This document shows positions 1 through 7,481 of a DNA stretch of 15,719 nucleotides, piece by piece. Source of the stretch: Ruminococcus sp. (lineage in GTDB: Bacteria; Bacillota; Clostridia; Oscillospirales; Acutalibacteraceae); NCBI GenBank assembly GCA_023667385.1, contig JAMPAE010000017.1, positions 1 through 15,719 of the forward strand, written 5' to 3'. Position 1 is the first letter of the stretch. Each line of letters opens with the position of its first letter. Both the position numbers and the translations under genes were made by a program. The notes under the pieces are model-generated. The model did no database searches, had not been told where the DNA came from, and saw nothing but the letters and a program-made list of their open reading frames with translations.

Positions 1-513
1 ATTTCGCAGCTTAAAGCGAACGGCGTGAGCAAAACTGTTATGCTCACAGGTGACGCAAAGGAAATCGGCGAAAAAGTCGGCTCTCAGCTTGGTCTTGATG
101 AAATTCATTCAGAGCTTTTGCCTGCTGATAAGGTTTCGCAGGTTGAGCGTTTGCTTAAAGATAAAAGTAAAAACGGAAAGCTCATTTTTGTTGGCGACGG
201 AATCAACGATGCCCCTGTTTTGGCGCTTTCCGATGTTGGAATCGCAATGGGCGGCCTTGGTTCAGATGCTGCAATTGAAGCTGCTGACGTTGTTATCATG
301 ACAGATGAGCCGTCAAAAATCTCCGATGCAATCAAAATTTCACGCAAAACCTTGCGCATCGTTAAAGAAAACATTGTTTTTGCGCTCGGCGTCAAATTCC
401 TTGTGCTGATTCTCGGTGCACTTGGCTTTGCTCCAATGTGGGCAGCGGTTTTTGCTGATGTGGGAGTTGCAGTGATTGCAATATTAAATGCAATCAGAAC
501 TCTGAAAGATTGA
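1..513 (+). CDS. Heavy-metal (Zn/Cd-type) P1B ATPase, C-terminal part, cut by window start
   Basis: The frame is open from base 1, so only the last 170 residues of a normally 600-800 residue metal-exporting ATPase are visible. Seen: an LTGDA motif and the hinge GDGINDAP of the HAD-type phosphorylation/nucleotide-binding region, then GSDAAIEAADVV, then two C-terminal membrane helices. The penultimate helix region carries a Lys (codon 394-396) in GVKFLVL and the last helix an Asp (codon 457-459) in FADVGV. In the ZntA/CadA (P1B-2) group this Lys/Asp pair helps define Zn2+, Cd2+ and Pb2+ specificity, so zinc/cadmium efflux from the cytoplasm is the likely role. The phosphorylated DKTGT site and any N-terminal metal-binding domain lie outside the window. 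The gene ends at TGA 511-513, 18 bases before a strong terminator. Family is certain; the exact metal is inferred. Confidence 0.93.
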   Translation: MSQLKANGVSKTVMLTGDAKEIGEKVGSQLGLDEIHSELLPADKVSQVERLLKDKSKNGKLIFVGDGINDAPVLALSDVGIAMGGLGSDAAIEAADVVIMTDEPSKISDAIKISRKTLRIVKENIVFALGVKFLVLILGALGFAPMWAAVFADVGVAVIAILNAIRTLKD

Positions 514-530
514 TCAAAAAAGCATATAGT

Positions 531-568
531 AAAAGCGACACGTTCTTTTGAACTGTGTCGCTTTTTTT
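531..568 (+). terminator. Rho-independent terminator between convergent genes
   Basis: The arms 531-545 and 550-565 pair almost completely (one bulged T at 554, loop TTTT at 546-549), and the right arm runs into a T tract to 568. It lies 18 bases after the P-type ATPase stop and 13 bases beyond the stop of the opposite-strand GH3 gene. The left arm begins with AAAA, so on the minus strand the hairpin also ends in a short U run. It probably serves both genes. Confidence 0.88.
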
Positions 569-580
569 GTGCGCCTCATG

Positions 581-3019
581 TCAGTCAATCATGTCAAGTG
601 CAAAATTCAGCACGTTCATTGCGCTCCTTTGAAGCTCGCCGAGAGTGATGCCGTCTTTGCGCTTGAATGATGCTTTCATCGTACCGTCAGGTTTACGTGT
701 GCCTGCTCTGTTTCCGCCGGGCATGAGCACGTCAACCTGTGCTCTGACTCTGTATGCCTGATCCTTTGTACCTTTAAATTCAGGTGATTCGCATGATCTC
801 ATCCACCAGTCGGTCATGACGTTGCCTTTATAGCTCCATTCATTCCTCAAAATTGTGGTGCAAAGGTCATAGTTATAATGTCCCCAAACGCCGTTAATTT
901 TGTTATATGAAGTCATAATGTTCTTCGGTTTGGCATTTTTCACAACAATTTCAAAGCCCTTTAAGTAAATTTCACGAAGTGATCTTTCTGAAACTCTGGA
1001 ATCATTGTGTGTGCGGTTTGTTTCCTGATTGTTGCAGGCAAAATGCTTCGGGCAGGCGGAAAGTCCCTGTGACTGGATACCTTCAACAACGCCGCAGGCA
1101 GTGATGCCTGAAAGCAACGGATCTTCCGAGAAATATTCAAAGTTTCTTCCGCAAAGTGGGTTGCGGTGAATGTTCATTCCGGGTGCAAGCAAAATGTCAC
1201 TGCCTCGTGATTTCATTTCTTTTGCAAGCTCAGCGTAAAGCTCAGAAACAAGCTCCTTGTTGAAACTGCAAGCAAGAACAGCTCCGTTCGGAAGCAATGA
1301 GCAACACGAAGCAAGTCGGATACCCGATGGACCGTCTGTTGTGATGAGTGCAGGAATGCCTTTATCTCTGAGCGATTCAAGCACGCCTCCGAATGCACCT
1401 GCGTTGCCCTTTGCGCCAAGTGGACTGTTCATGACATAGTCGCCCCTGGTGATTGCTTCAAGCTCGTCAAAATCAAGCTGTGCAACAAATTCCTGCATGG
1501 TGATACGTCCGCTTTTAACGTCTGTGAGTTTATATCCAACGTCACCTGTTTGCGCAATGTCTTTTGGCAGATTGCTTTTAATGCGCTCTTTGAGTGAAAC
1601 CTGCATTGTGGGAGCGGGCAGGGTGGCAGGGGTAATTTTTCCGTCTGCGTTGCTTTTTGCAATCAAACGCTCAAACGGGGTTTCAGGTCTTGGAGCTGCC
1701 GCCTGTGAAAGCTGAGCAACAACTTTCAAGCTCGGCACTTCAAATGTTTTGCTGAGTTTTGCCGTGCGTACATCAGTGCCGACATAGATTTCATAGCTGC
1801 CCTTTTCAAGCACATATGCGCTTTTATGACCGGTTGTGCCGCTGTCATCAAAAGAGGCGCAGTCGCTGATTTTGAAGGCGATTTTCAGCTTTTCTTCCTT
1901 GCCGGGAGCTAACTCGTTTGTTTTCTTGAAAGCAACAAGTGAGCGCAGCGGCTTGCCCAAACATCCCTGCGTCGGGTTAACATAAACCTGAACGGTTTCT
2001 TTACCGCTGTATTTTTCGCCGATATTTTTGACGTTGACATAAACCGTTACGTTGTCATCTGAAATTCTTGTTGAGGTTACCTTAACCTCAAAGTCGGTGT
2101 AGCTCAATCCAAAGCCGAACGGATAGAGCACCTTATCTTTTGCAAAAGTTTCAAAAAATCTGTAGCCGACGTAAATATCTTCGGTGTATTCATTATAGCT
2201 TTTATTGCCGAAGAATTTTGCCGATGGATAAAACTCATATTTTGCTGCGATTGTGTCGCTGAGTTTACCGCTTGGCGATACTTTGCCCGAAAGCACGTCA
2301 GCAACAGCATTTCCGCTTTCCATTCCGCCCTGCCAAACGTAAAGCAGTGAGGAAATTCTTGTGCCATATTGCTTTGCCCATGACATATCCATGATGCTTC
2401 CGCAATCGAGCAGAACAACAACCTTTTCAAAGCTTCTGCAAACACAGTCGAGCAGTTCTTTCTCCGCTTTCGTCAGATAATAGCTGCCTTCGGTGAGCGT
2501 GTTTTCTCTGTCTTCTCCGGCGGCTCTGCCAAAAACGATGATTGCCGTGTCTGATTTTTTTGCGGCATCACTAACAAGCTGTGTCGTGACAGGCATCTCA
2601 TCATAGCACATCGGCCAGTGACCCCAGTATCCATCATAAACCGGATTTTCATTGCACCATTTTTCATATACTGCGGCAAGCTCTTCGTTGACGGTGATGT
2701 TTTCATTTGCCAAAAGTCCCTTAATCAGGTTGATTTTATATGGCGGGTTAACGTCGCCGCCGGAGCCGTAGCCGACATAAAAATAATCACGCTGAATCCT
2801 GCCGAAAACAGAAACGACCCTGTCTTTGGTCAGCGGTAAAACGTGATTTTCGTTTTTGAGCATGACAATACCCTCGGCGTTGACTTGCCTGCAAAGGCGT
2901 GAGATTTCTTTGCTTGAAGTGAATCCGCCTTCTGCGGCAACCGAAGTTTGCGAAACAGTGTTGGTGACCGAGTTGACAATTTTGCCAATCATGCGGTCAA
3001 TTTTACTTTTCAGTTTCAT
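581..3019 (-). CDS. Glycoside hydrolase family 3 (beta-glucosidase-like), permuted domain order, cytoplasmic
   Basis: An 812-residue GH3 enzyme expected to remove beta-linked glucose or xylose from the non-reducing end of short oligosaccharides. The domain order is reversed from the usual GH3 layout. Residues about 40-300 are the alpha/beta sandwich (GH3 C-terminal domain), 305-430 a fibronectin type III-like domain, 430-505 a linker, and 505-812 the barrel (GH3 N-terminal domain). The likely nucleophile is Asp737 in VMTDWW near the end; the likely acid/base is Glu169 in AAGEDREN near the start. The barrel signatures TTDGPSG (560-566), CPKHFACNNQETNR (656-669) and TSYNKING (703-710) are intact. 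There is no signal peptide, so it probably acts on imported oligosaccharides. GGAGG sits 7 nt before the ATG. It is transcribed alone, convergent to the ATPase. Family and order are seen; the sugar specificity is unknown. Confidence 0.93.
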   Translation of the reverse strand: MKLKSKIDRMIGKIVNSVTNTVSQTSVAAEGGFTSSKEISRLCRQVNAEGIVMLKNENHVLPLTKDRVVSVFGRIQRDYFYVGYGSGGDVNPPYKINLIKGLLANENITVNEELAAVYEKWCNENPVYDGYWGHWPMCYDEMPVTTQLVSDAAKKSDTAIIVFGRAAGEDRENTLTEGSYYLTKAEKELLDCVCRSFEKVVVLLDCGSIMDMSWAKQYGTRISSLLYVWQGGMESGNAVADVLSGKVSPSGKLSDTIAAKYEFYPSAKFFGNKSYNEYTEDIYVGYRFFETFAKDKVLYPFGFGLSYTDFEVKVTSTRISDDNVTVYVNVKNIGEKYSGKETVQVYVNPTQGCLGKPLRSLVAFKKTNELAPGKEEKLKIAFKISDCASFDDSGTTGHKSAYVLEKGSYEIYVGTDVRTAKLSKTFEVPSLKVVAQLSQAAAPRPETPFERLIAKSNADGKITPATLPAPTMQVSLKERIKSNLPKDIAQTGDVGYKLTDVKSGRITMQEFVAQLDFDELEAITRGDYVMNSPLGAKGNAGAFGGVLESLRDKGIPALITTDGPSGIRLASCCSLLPNGAVLACSFNKELVSELYAELAKEMKSRGSDILLAPGMNIHRNPLCGRNFEYFSEDPLLSGITACGVVEGIQSQGLSACPKHFACNNQETNRTHNDSRVSERSLREIYLKGFEIVVKNAKPKNIMTSYNKINGVWGHYNYDLCTTILRNEWSYKGNVMTDWWMRSCESPEFKGTKDQAYRVRAQVDVLMPGGNRAGTRKPDGTMKASFKRKDGITLGELQRSAMNVLNFALDMID

Positions 3020-3073
3020 AAGTATTCCTCCGTTAATAGATTACATTCAAATTATATAAAATCTGTGGTTGCG

Positions 3074-3103
3074 ATAATATAACAATGCCGTGAAAAGTGT
3101 AAA
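3074..3103 (-). promoter_or_regulatory. Putative sigma-A promoter of the GH3 gene
   Basis: Read on the minus strand, TTTACA (3098-3103) and TATTAT (3074-3079) are separated by 18 bases, each one mismatch from consensus. Transcription would start near 3067, giving a leader of about 47 bases. A second TATAAT lies closer to the gene (3051-3056) but has no good -35 partner. No inverted-repeat operator for a sugar-responsive repressor was recognised. Confidence 0.5.
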
Positions 3104-3123
3104 AATCACGAACTGATTGATAT

Positions 3124-3153
3124 AAAAAGAGGCAAGGTAAATCACCGTGCCTC
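3124..3153 (-). terminator. Rho-independent terminator of the ABC-F gene
   Basis: On the minus strand GAGGCA and GGT (3153-3144, with one intervening base) pair with ACC and TGCCTC (3138-3129) around a 5-base loop. One C/T mismatch interrupts the stem, and TTTTT (3128-3124) follows. It begins 6 bases after the ABC-F stop codon and separates that gene from the GH3 promoter just downstream. Confidence 0.85.
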
Positions 3154-3159
3154 CGCAAT

Positions 3160-5067
3160 TCAACCCATCATTTCTTCCAGCTTCTCGTTAAGCTCCTGCC
3201 ATTGTTCCATCAGTTGTTCCTGCTCGTCAACAGCGGCTTGAAGCTTTGCTGTCAGCTCAAGAATTTTTTCATAATCTGCGGCGTTTTCAGGGTTATCAAT
3301 TTCAGCCTGAAGTGCAGTAATTTTTCCGTCAAATTCATCAATTGCGGTTTCCATGCGTGAAATTTTGCCCTTTGTGCGACGTATTTCACTTTCATGCTCT
3401 TTCTGCTTTTTATAAAGGTTTTCTTTCGGCGGAGCGGTAACCTTGATTTCAACGTTGCGCTCCATGCGGTGTTCTTCATAGTAATCATAGTTGCCGTCAT
3501 AGCTGTCGATTCCGTCACGGTGAAGCCTGATGACACGGGTTGCGAGCCTGTTGATGAAATAGCGATCGTGAGAAACAATCAGCATTGTTCCGTCAAAGCT
3601 GTCAAATGCCGATTCAAGTGCTTCACGTGATTTGATGTCAAGGTGGTTTGTAGGTTCGTCCAGAATCAAAAAGTTTGAGCCTGAAAGCATCAGCTTCAAA
3701 AGCGCAACACGTGCTTTTTCGCCGCCGCTGAGCTTGTTCATAATTTTGAAAACGTCATCGCCCTTGAAAAGGAAAGCCGCAAGCGCACTTCGCACTTCGC
3801 TTTCGTTCATTTTTCTGTATGCATCCCAAACCTCGTCCAGCACGGTTTTATCATTGCTCAGTTCAGCAAGCGTCTGGTCAAAATAGCCGATTTTGACGTT
3901 TGCACCGATGGTAATACGTCCGCTGTCACGTCTGATTTTTCCGAGTATCAGCTTGAGAAATGTTGATTTTCCGCAGCCGTTTTCGCCAACAATGAACACT
4001 CGCTCGCTGCGTTTGATGTGCAAATCTGCGTTTTTGAACAGTTCTTTGCTGTCAAATGCTTTGGAAACCTCTTTGCAAATTAAAACATCATTGCCGCTGA
4101 CTTCATTCGCCGTGAAGCTGAAGCTGATGCCGGAAAGCTCACTGTCGGGCTTTTCTAATCCGTCAAGCAGGCGGTCGATTGATTTCTGCTTTGACGCAAT
4201 CGTTATGTAGTTTCTTGCTTGATTAAAACGCTTTTGCTGCTCAATGATGCCCTCAATGCGGTGCACCTCTTTCATAGCGCCTTCATAAACACGCTCGGCG
4301 GATTTCAGCCGCTCCTTTTTCAGGTCATTATATCGTGAATAGTTGCCTTTGGAATGATAAAGATGCCCACGCTCAAGCTCAAAGGTTCGGTTGGTGACTT
4401 TGTCAAGAAAATAGCGGTCATGGGAAATGACGATAATGCTGCCGTTATATTCGTTGATCCAGTTTTCAAGCCACATGACGCTCTGTATATCAAGGTGGTT
4501 TGTTGGCTCATCAAGCAAAAGCAGGTTTGCACCCGAAAGCAAAAGCTTGCAAAGGCTGACTTTGGAGCGCTGACCTCCGCTGAGCAGCGAGCAGGGCAGG
4601 CTAAACTCACTTTCTTTGAATCCCAGCCCAATCAGTGCAGATTTTGCACGGCTTTTATATGTAAGTCCGCCCAGTCGGTCATATTCATCCGTAAGATAGT
4701 GCTGCCGTTCAATAAGTTTTTCATATCCCTCTGTGAATGTCTCAATCTGCTTGTTGATGCTTTCAAGCTCGGCTTCAATTTCAAACAGATGTGAGAACAC
4801 GGTCATAAGCTCATCATAAAGTGATCTCTCGCTTTCGGCGCAAGCGTGCTGCTGCATATATCCGATAACGGTGTCCTTGCCGATGCTGACAGTGCCGCTG
4901 TTTGGCAGGTACTCTTTGGTTATAACCTTAAAAAGAGTGCTCTTTCCCGCACCGTTTACCCCTATAAGTCCGATTTTGTCTTTTGCTTCAACCTGAAATG
5001 ATATGTCGGAAAAAACATCAGCTTCTGAAAATGAAATTGTCAGGTTGTTTACGCTTATAAGTGCCAA
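3160..5067 (-). CDS. ABC-F family ATPase (ribosome-acting, duplicated ATP-binding cassettes)
   Basis: A 635-residue soluble protein with two ABC cassettes and no membrane segments. The first cassette has Walker A GVNGAGKST (36-44), signature LSGGQ (162-166) and Walker B ending DEPTNHLD (186-193). The second has GENGCGKST (361-369), LSGGE (446-450) and DEPTNHLD (470-477). Between them (about 235-325) lies the charged inter-cassette linker, which in this family reaches into the ribosomal P/E-site region. Residues 550-635 form a coiled-coil tail. The family includes translation factors of the EttA/Uup/YdiF kind and antibiotic-protection proteins; the tail and overall architecture favour a Uup/YdiF-like housekeeping factor. 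The start is TTG at 5065-5067: an in-frame TGA lies three codons upstream and GGTGA sits 6 nt before it. No drug-inducible leader is evident because the 5' region is short. Confidence 0.93.
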   Translation of the reverse strand: MALISVNNLTISFSEADVFSDISFQVEAKDKIGLIGVNGAGKSTLFKVITKEYLPNSGTVSIGKDTVIGYMQQHACAESERSLYDELMTVFSHLFEIEAELESINKQIETFTEGYEKLIERQHYLTDEYDRLGGLTYKSRAKSALIGLGFKESEFSLPCSLLSGGQRSKVSLCKLLLSGANLLLLDEPTNHLDIQSVMWLENWINEYNGSIIVISHDRYFLDKVTNRTFELERGHLYHSKGNYSRYNDLKKERLKSAERVYEGAMKEVHRIEGIIEQQKRFNQARNYITIASKQKSIDRLLDGLEKPDSELSGISFSFTANEVSGNDVLICKEVSKAFDSKELFKNADLHIKRSERVFIVGENGCGKSTFLKLILGKIRRDSGRITIGANVKIGYFDQTLAELSNDKTVLDEVWDAYRKMNESEVRSALAAFLFKGDDVFKIMNKLSGGEKARVALLKLMLSGSNFLILDEPTNHLDIKSREALESAFDSFDGTMLIVSHDRYFINRLATRVIRLHRDGIDSYDGNYDYYEEHRMERNVEIKVTAPPKENLYKKQKEHESEIRRTKGKISRMETAIDEFDGKITALQAEIDNPENAADYEKILELTAKLQAAVDEQEQLMEQWQELNEKLEEMMG

Positions 5068-5100
5068 TTTGCTTCACCGTTTCCTTTTATAATTAGCTAT

Positions 5101-5129
5101 ATTTTACATGAAGTTTCACATTTATGCAA
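5101..5129 (-). promoter_or_regulatory. Sigma-A promoter of the ABC-F gene
   Basis: On the minus strand TTGCAT (5124-5129) and TAAAAT (5101-5106) are exactly 17 bases apart. The start point would be near 5094, leaving a leader of about 27 bases before the TTG start. That is too short for the leader-peptide attenuators often seen ahead of ABC-F antibiotic-resistance genes. Confidence 0.65.
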
Positions 5130-5189
5130 GGATAAACGCCGCTAAATAGTTATAATTATTAAAGTTTTAAAAAATTGTTGAAAATTCTC

Positions 5190-5218
5190 TTGTAAAATGG
5201 CTGATATGATGTTATAAT
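5190..5218 (+). promoter_or_regulatory. Sigma-A promoter of the zinc-ribbon protein gene
   Basis: TTGTAA (5190-5195), a 17-base spacer and a perfect TATAAT (5213-5218). The stretch just upstream (5145-5185) is very AT-rich, with A/T runs that could act as an UP element. This promoter and the opposing ABC-F promoter share the 178-base divergent region 5068-5245. Confidence 0.72.
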
Positions 5219-5245
5219 AAACAAAACTTATTAGGAGGATTAACT

Positions 5246-5674
5246 ATGATTTGTAAATTCTGCGGTAATGAAATAGACGACGGTTCTGATTTTTGCTTTA
5301 TCTGCGGTCAAAAGGTTGAGGCTGCTGCCCCTGCTTTTGTTGCAGGCGCCGAAGCAAACGCTCAGCCTGTTGCAGTGGCTGAACCTGCTGCCCCCGTGGC
5401 AGAAGCAACAGCCGCTCCGGTTGAAGCACCTGTTGCTCCCACTGAGGAAGGCAAAAAGAAGAAGGAAAAGAACCCTGCAAATGGCTTTTTAAGATTCATC
5501 TGCGTTGTTCTTCCTGTGCTTGGTCAGCTCATCGGAATTTGCGTTTATTCAAGCGCAAAGAAAAAGGGCAACATGCCAAAAGCTAACGCTGTTCTCAACT
5601 CAACAATGAGAGGCCTTTGCCTTTGGATGGCAGTAGTCATTGTTGTTATGTTCAATAAAATCGTTATGAAATAA
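5246..5674 (+). CDS. Small zinc-ribbon membrane protein, function unknown
   Basis: A 142-residue protein in three parts. Residues 1-22 form a zinc ribbon with two CxxC knuckles (Cys3, Cys6, Cys17, Cys20), typical of zinc-ribbon domains at the N-terminus of many Firmicute membrane proteins. Residues 24-68 are a low-complexity Ala/Pro/Val/Glu linker, followed by a Lys-rich patch (70-75). Residues about 81-101 and 121-138 are hydrophobic and probably cross the membrane twice, joined by a basic loop (KKKGNMPK). The Lys-rich patch and positive-inside rule suggest that the ribbon is cytoplasmic. AGGAGG (5233-5238) lies 7 nt before the ATG. The gene has its own promoter and terminator, so it is monocistronic. 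I recognise the domain architecture, not a function. Confidence 0.85.
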   Translation: MICKFCGNEIDDGSDFCFICGQKVEAAAPAFVAGAEANAQPVAVAEPAAPVAEATAAPVEAPVAPTEEGKKKKEKNPANGFLRFICVVLPVLGQLIGICVYSSAKKKGNMPKANAVLNSTMRGLCLWMAVVIVVMFNKIVMK

Positions 5675-5689
5675 GAACAAAGCTTTTCG

Positions 5690-5721
5690 TCAGAGCCGTT
5701 TCTCAGCGGCTCTGATTTTTT
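5690..5721 (+). terminator. Rho-independent terminator after the zinc-ribbon gene
   Basis: A perfect 9-bp stem (TCAGAGCCG at 5690-5698 with CGGCTCTGA at 5707-5715), an 8-base loop and a run of six T (5716-5721). It isolates the zinc-ribbon gene from the operon promoter that begins 14 bases further on. Confidence 0.92.
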
Positions 5722-5734
5722 ATGCCGTTAAATG

Positions 5735-5763
5735 TTGCAATTGACTGATTTTGGATATATAAT
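5735..5763 (+). promoter_or_regulatory. Sigma-A promoter of the DUF1858-trmK-Nif3-rqcH-dnaE operon
   Basis: TTGCAA (5735-5740), 17 bases, TATAAT (5758-5763). Predicted start near 5770 and a leader of about 30 bases to the ATG at 5801. A possible upstream ATG at 5732 would lie before the transcription start, which supports choosing the ATG at 5801. No other strong promoter or terminator is obvious until after dnaE. Confidence 0.72.
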
Positions 5764-5800
5764 AAATCTGTATAATTTTACCTTGGAAAGGGCTGTAAAA

Positions 5801-6004
5801 ATGAAAGAAATAACTAAGGATATGCTGATTGCAGATATATTGAAAAGTGAGCCGGGAATTGCAATGTTCCTTTTTGAAATGGGTATGCCATGCTTAGGCT
5901 GCCCCTCAGCGGAAAATGAAACCGTTGAGCAGGCATGTCGGGTGCATGATATTATTGTTGATGATTTGCTTCATAACATCAACGAATATCTTGCATCACG
6001 CTGA
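5801..6004 (+). CDS. DUF1858 domain protein (prismane-associated redox-disulfide type)
   Basis: A 67-residue protein matching the small DUF1858 family, described as a redox-disulfide domain often found beside the hybrid-cluster protein (prismane). Seen: the opening KEITKDMLIADILKSEPG, the cysteine pair in GMPCLGC (Cys31, Cys34), a third Cys46, and a C-terminal helix with the pattern HDIIVDDLLHNINEYL. The biochemical role of the family is not established; a thiol/disulfide or metal-linked function is inferred from the CxxC. The start at 5801 is chosen because GGAAAGGG (5785-5792) precedes it at 8 nt and the earlier in-frame ATG lies upstream of the promoter. It is the first gene of the operon, and its stop overlaps the Shine-Dalgarno of trmK. 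No hybrid-cluster gene is visible here. Confidence 0.85.
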   Translation: MKEITKDMLIADILKSEPGIAMFLFEMGMPCLGCPSAENETVEQACRVHDIIVDDLLHNINEYLASR

Positions 6005-6018
6005 GGAGATTAACCGCC

Positions 6019-6720
6019 ATGCAAAAAGTTAAACTTGATTCAAGGCTGCTTTCAGTGGCAACACTTTGCAGGAACGGTTCACGCCTGCTCGACATTGGCA
6101 CAGATCACGCTTATCTGCCTGCTTACCTTGTGCAAAACGGTGTTTGCCCTTCTGCAATTGCTGCTGATGTCAGGGAAATGCCGCTTCAAAATGCAAAGGA
6201 AACCATTGATGAATACGGACTCGGTGATAAAATCAAAACAGTGCTTTCCAACGGACTTGACAACATTGGGCCAAACAGTGCAGATGACATTGTTCTTGCA
6301 GGTATGGGTGGAATTTTGATTGAAGAGATACTCTCTCGTGCCGAATGGATCAAAACCAAAAGCATCAGAATCATCGCTCAGCCTATGACGCACCCGGAAC
6401 GTGTGCGCAGCTTTTTCATAAACCACGGTTTTCACATCATTGATGAAGCCGCCTCATCTGATTCAAAGCATAATTATTGTGCAATCGCCGCCGAATATGT
6501 TGGTGAAAATCAAATCGTATCAGAGGGCTATATTTATTTTGGGGAACTGAAAAATAAAAAAGACGAGGATGCAAAAAAGTATCTTAAAAAGCAGCTTGAA
6601 CGGTTGAAAAAAAGACGTAACGCACTTACCGACGCAGGTACTTGTGCCGAAGAATGCAAGCAGCTTGGACGCATAATTGAAGATTTTGAAAAACAAACAG
6701 AGGTAACAAACAATGATTAA
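6019..6720 (+). CDS. trmK: tRNA (adenine-22-N1)-methyltransferase TrmK
   Basis: A 233-residue class I SAM-dependent methyltransferase that makes m1A at position 22 in the D-arm region of tRNAs. Residues 1-165 are the Rossmann domain: SAM-binding motif LDIGTDHAYLP (24-34), acidic ribose-binding Asp50 in AADV, AGMGG (94-98), and the conserved QPMTHPERVR block (121-130). Residues about 180-228 form the charged C-terminal coiled coil typical of the family. The length matches B. subtilis TrmK (YqfN). AGGAG (6004-6008) sits 10 nt before the ATG and overlaps the previous stop codon, suggesting translational coupling. The next gene overlaps by 8 bases, and this trmK/Nif3 pairing is the same as yqfN-yqfO in Bacillus. 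Confidence 0.95.
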   Translation: MQKVKLDSRLLSVATLCRNGSRLLDIGTDHAYLPAYLVQNGVCPSAIAADVREMPLQNAKETIDEYGLGDKIKTVLSNGLDNIGPNSADDIVLAGMGGILIEEILSRAEWIKTKSIRIIAQPMTHPERVRSFFINHGFHIIDEAASSDSKHNYCAIAAEYVGENQIVSEGYIYFGELKNKKDEDAKKYLKKQLERLKKRRNALTDAGTCAEECKQLGRIIEDFEKQTEVTNND

Positions 6721-7474
6721 TGTCAGAATGATTTCGGATTTTATAGATTCGATTGCTCCATACAGCACAAAATGTGATTGGGATAATTGCGGAATGCTCA
6801 TTGGTGAACCGCAAAGTGAGGCACGCAAAATTGGTTTCACGCTTGATTTGACGCCGGAAACCTTGGCCTTTGCCGCAGAAAACGGCATTGACCTGGTTGT
6901 GACGCATCATCCTGTGATTTTCAGGGCGCAAAAGTCATTTCTCAGTGGTAACATCGCTTTTGAAGCGGCAAAAAAAGGAATCAATGTCATCTCTGCTCAC
7001 ACCTGTTTTGACTGTGCTGACGGCGGGGTAAACGATGTTTTGTGTGAGCTGCTGGGCATCAAAAATGCAGTTGGCGTTGAAAGCAGTGAATGTGCCGTTC
7101 CAATGCCGAGAATCGGAGATGTTGATGAGGTTGCTCCTGAAGCTTTTGCAAAATTCGTTTCAGAAAAGCTCGGCACAACTGTCAGGTTCATCAGCGGCAA
7201 AACGCCTGTGAAAAAGGCTGCGGTTTGCGGCGGAGCGGGGATGTCATTTATGCACGAAGTGATTGCCGCAGGCGCAGATGCATATGTCACCGGTGACATC
7301 AGCCACCACGAAATGCTTGAAGCAAAAGAGCTTGGTATCACCATTATTGCTGCCGGGCATTTTGAAACTGAATATCCTGCAATGACAGCTCTGAAAAACA
7401 TGGTGCAGAATAAATTTACTGCCTGTGAATGTGTTGTGATTCCTCAAAGCAATCCGGTTCAATTTATTAACTAA
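6713..7474 (+). CDS. Nif3-like dinuclear metal-centre protein (YqfO family, short form)
   Basis: A 253-residue member of the Nif3/DUF34 family, toroidal hexamers with a two-metal site per subunit. The metal-binding residues are all present: His65-His66 in THHP, Asp100 in HTCFD, His216 and Glu220 in AGHFETE, plus the GDISHH signature (194-199). The variable PII-like insertion that lengthens YqfO to about 370 residues is missing. The function is unsettled; a metal-dependent hydrolase (GTP cyclohydrolase-like) activity has been proposed for relatives. The ATG lies within the end of trmK (8-base overlap) and has AGAGGT (6699-6704) 8 nt upstream, so the two are probably co-translated. Family call is firm, biochemical role open. 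Confidence 0.93.
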   Translation: MINVRMISDFIDSIAPYSTKCDWDNCGMLIGEPQSEARKIGFTLDLTPETLAFAAENGIDLVVTHHPVIFRAQKSFLSGNIAFEAAKKGINVISAHTCFDCADGGVNDVLCELLGIKNAVGVESSECAVPMPRIGDVDEVAPEAFAKFVSEKLGTTVRFISGKTPVKKAAVCGGAGMSFMHEVIAAGADAYVTGDISHHEMLEAKELGITIIAAGHFETEYPAMTALKNMVQNKFTACECVVIPQSNPVQFIN

Positions 7475-7481
7475 CTATAAC

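Noticed and set aside
4354..4794. 146-codon open frame antisense to the ABC-F gene
   Set aside because: No Shine-Dalgarno, no recognisable motif, and contained in a gene with clear motifs on the other strand; a shadow frame.
5732..5800. N-terminal extension of the DUF1858 protein from ATG 5732
   Set aside because: This ATG is upstream of the predicted transcription start and overlaps the -35 box; the ATG at 5801 has the proper ribosome site and family-like N-terminus.
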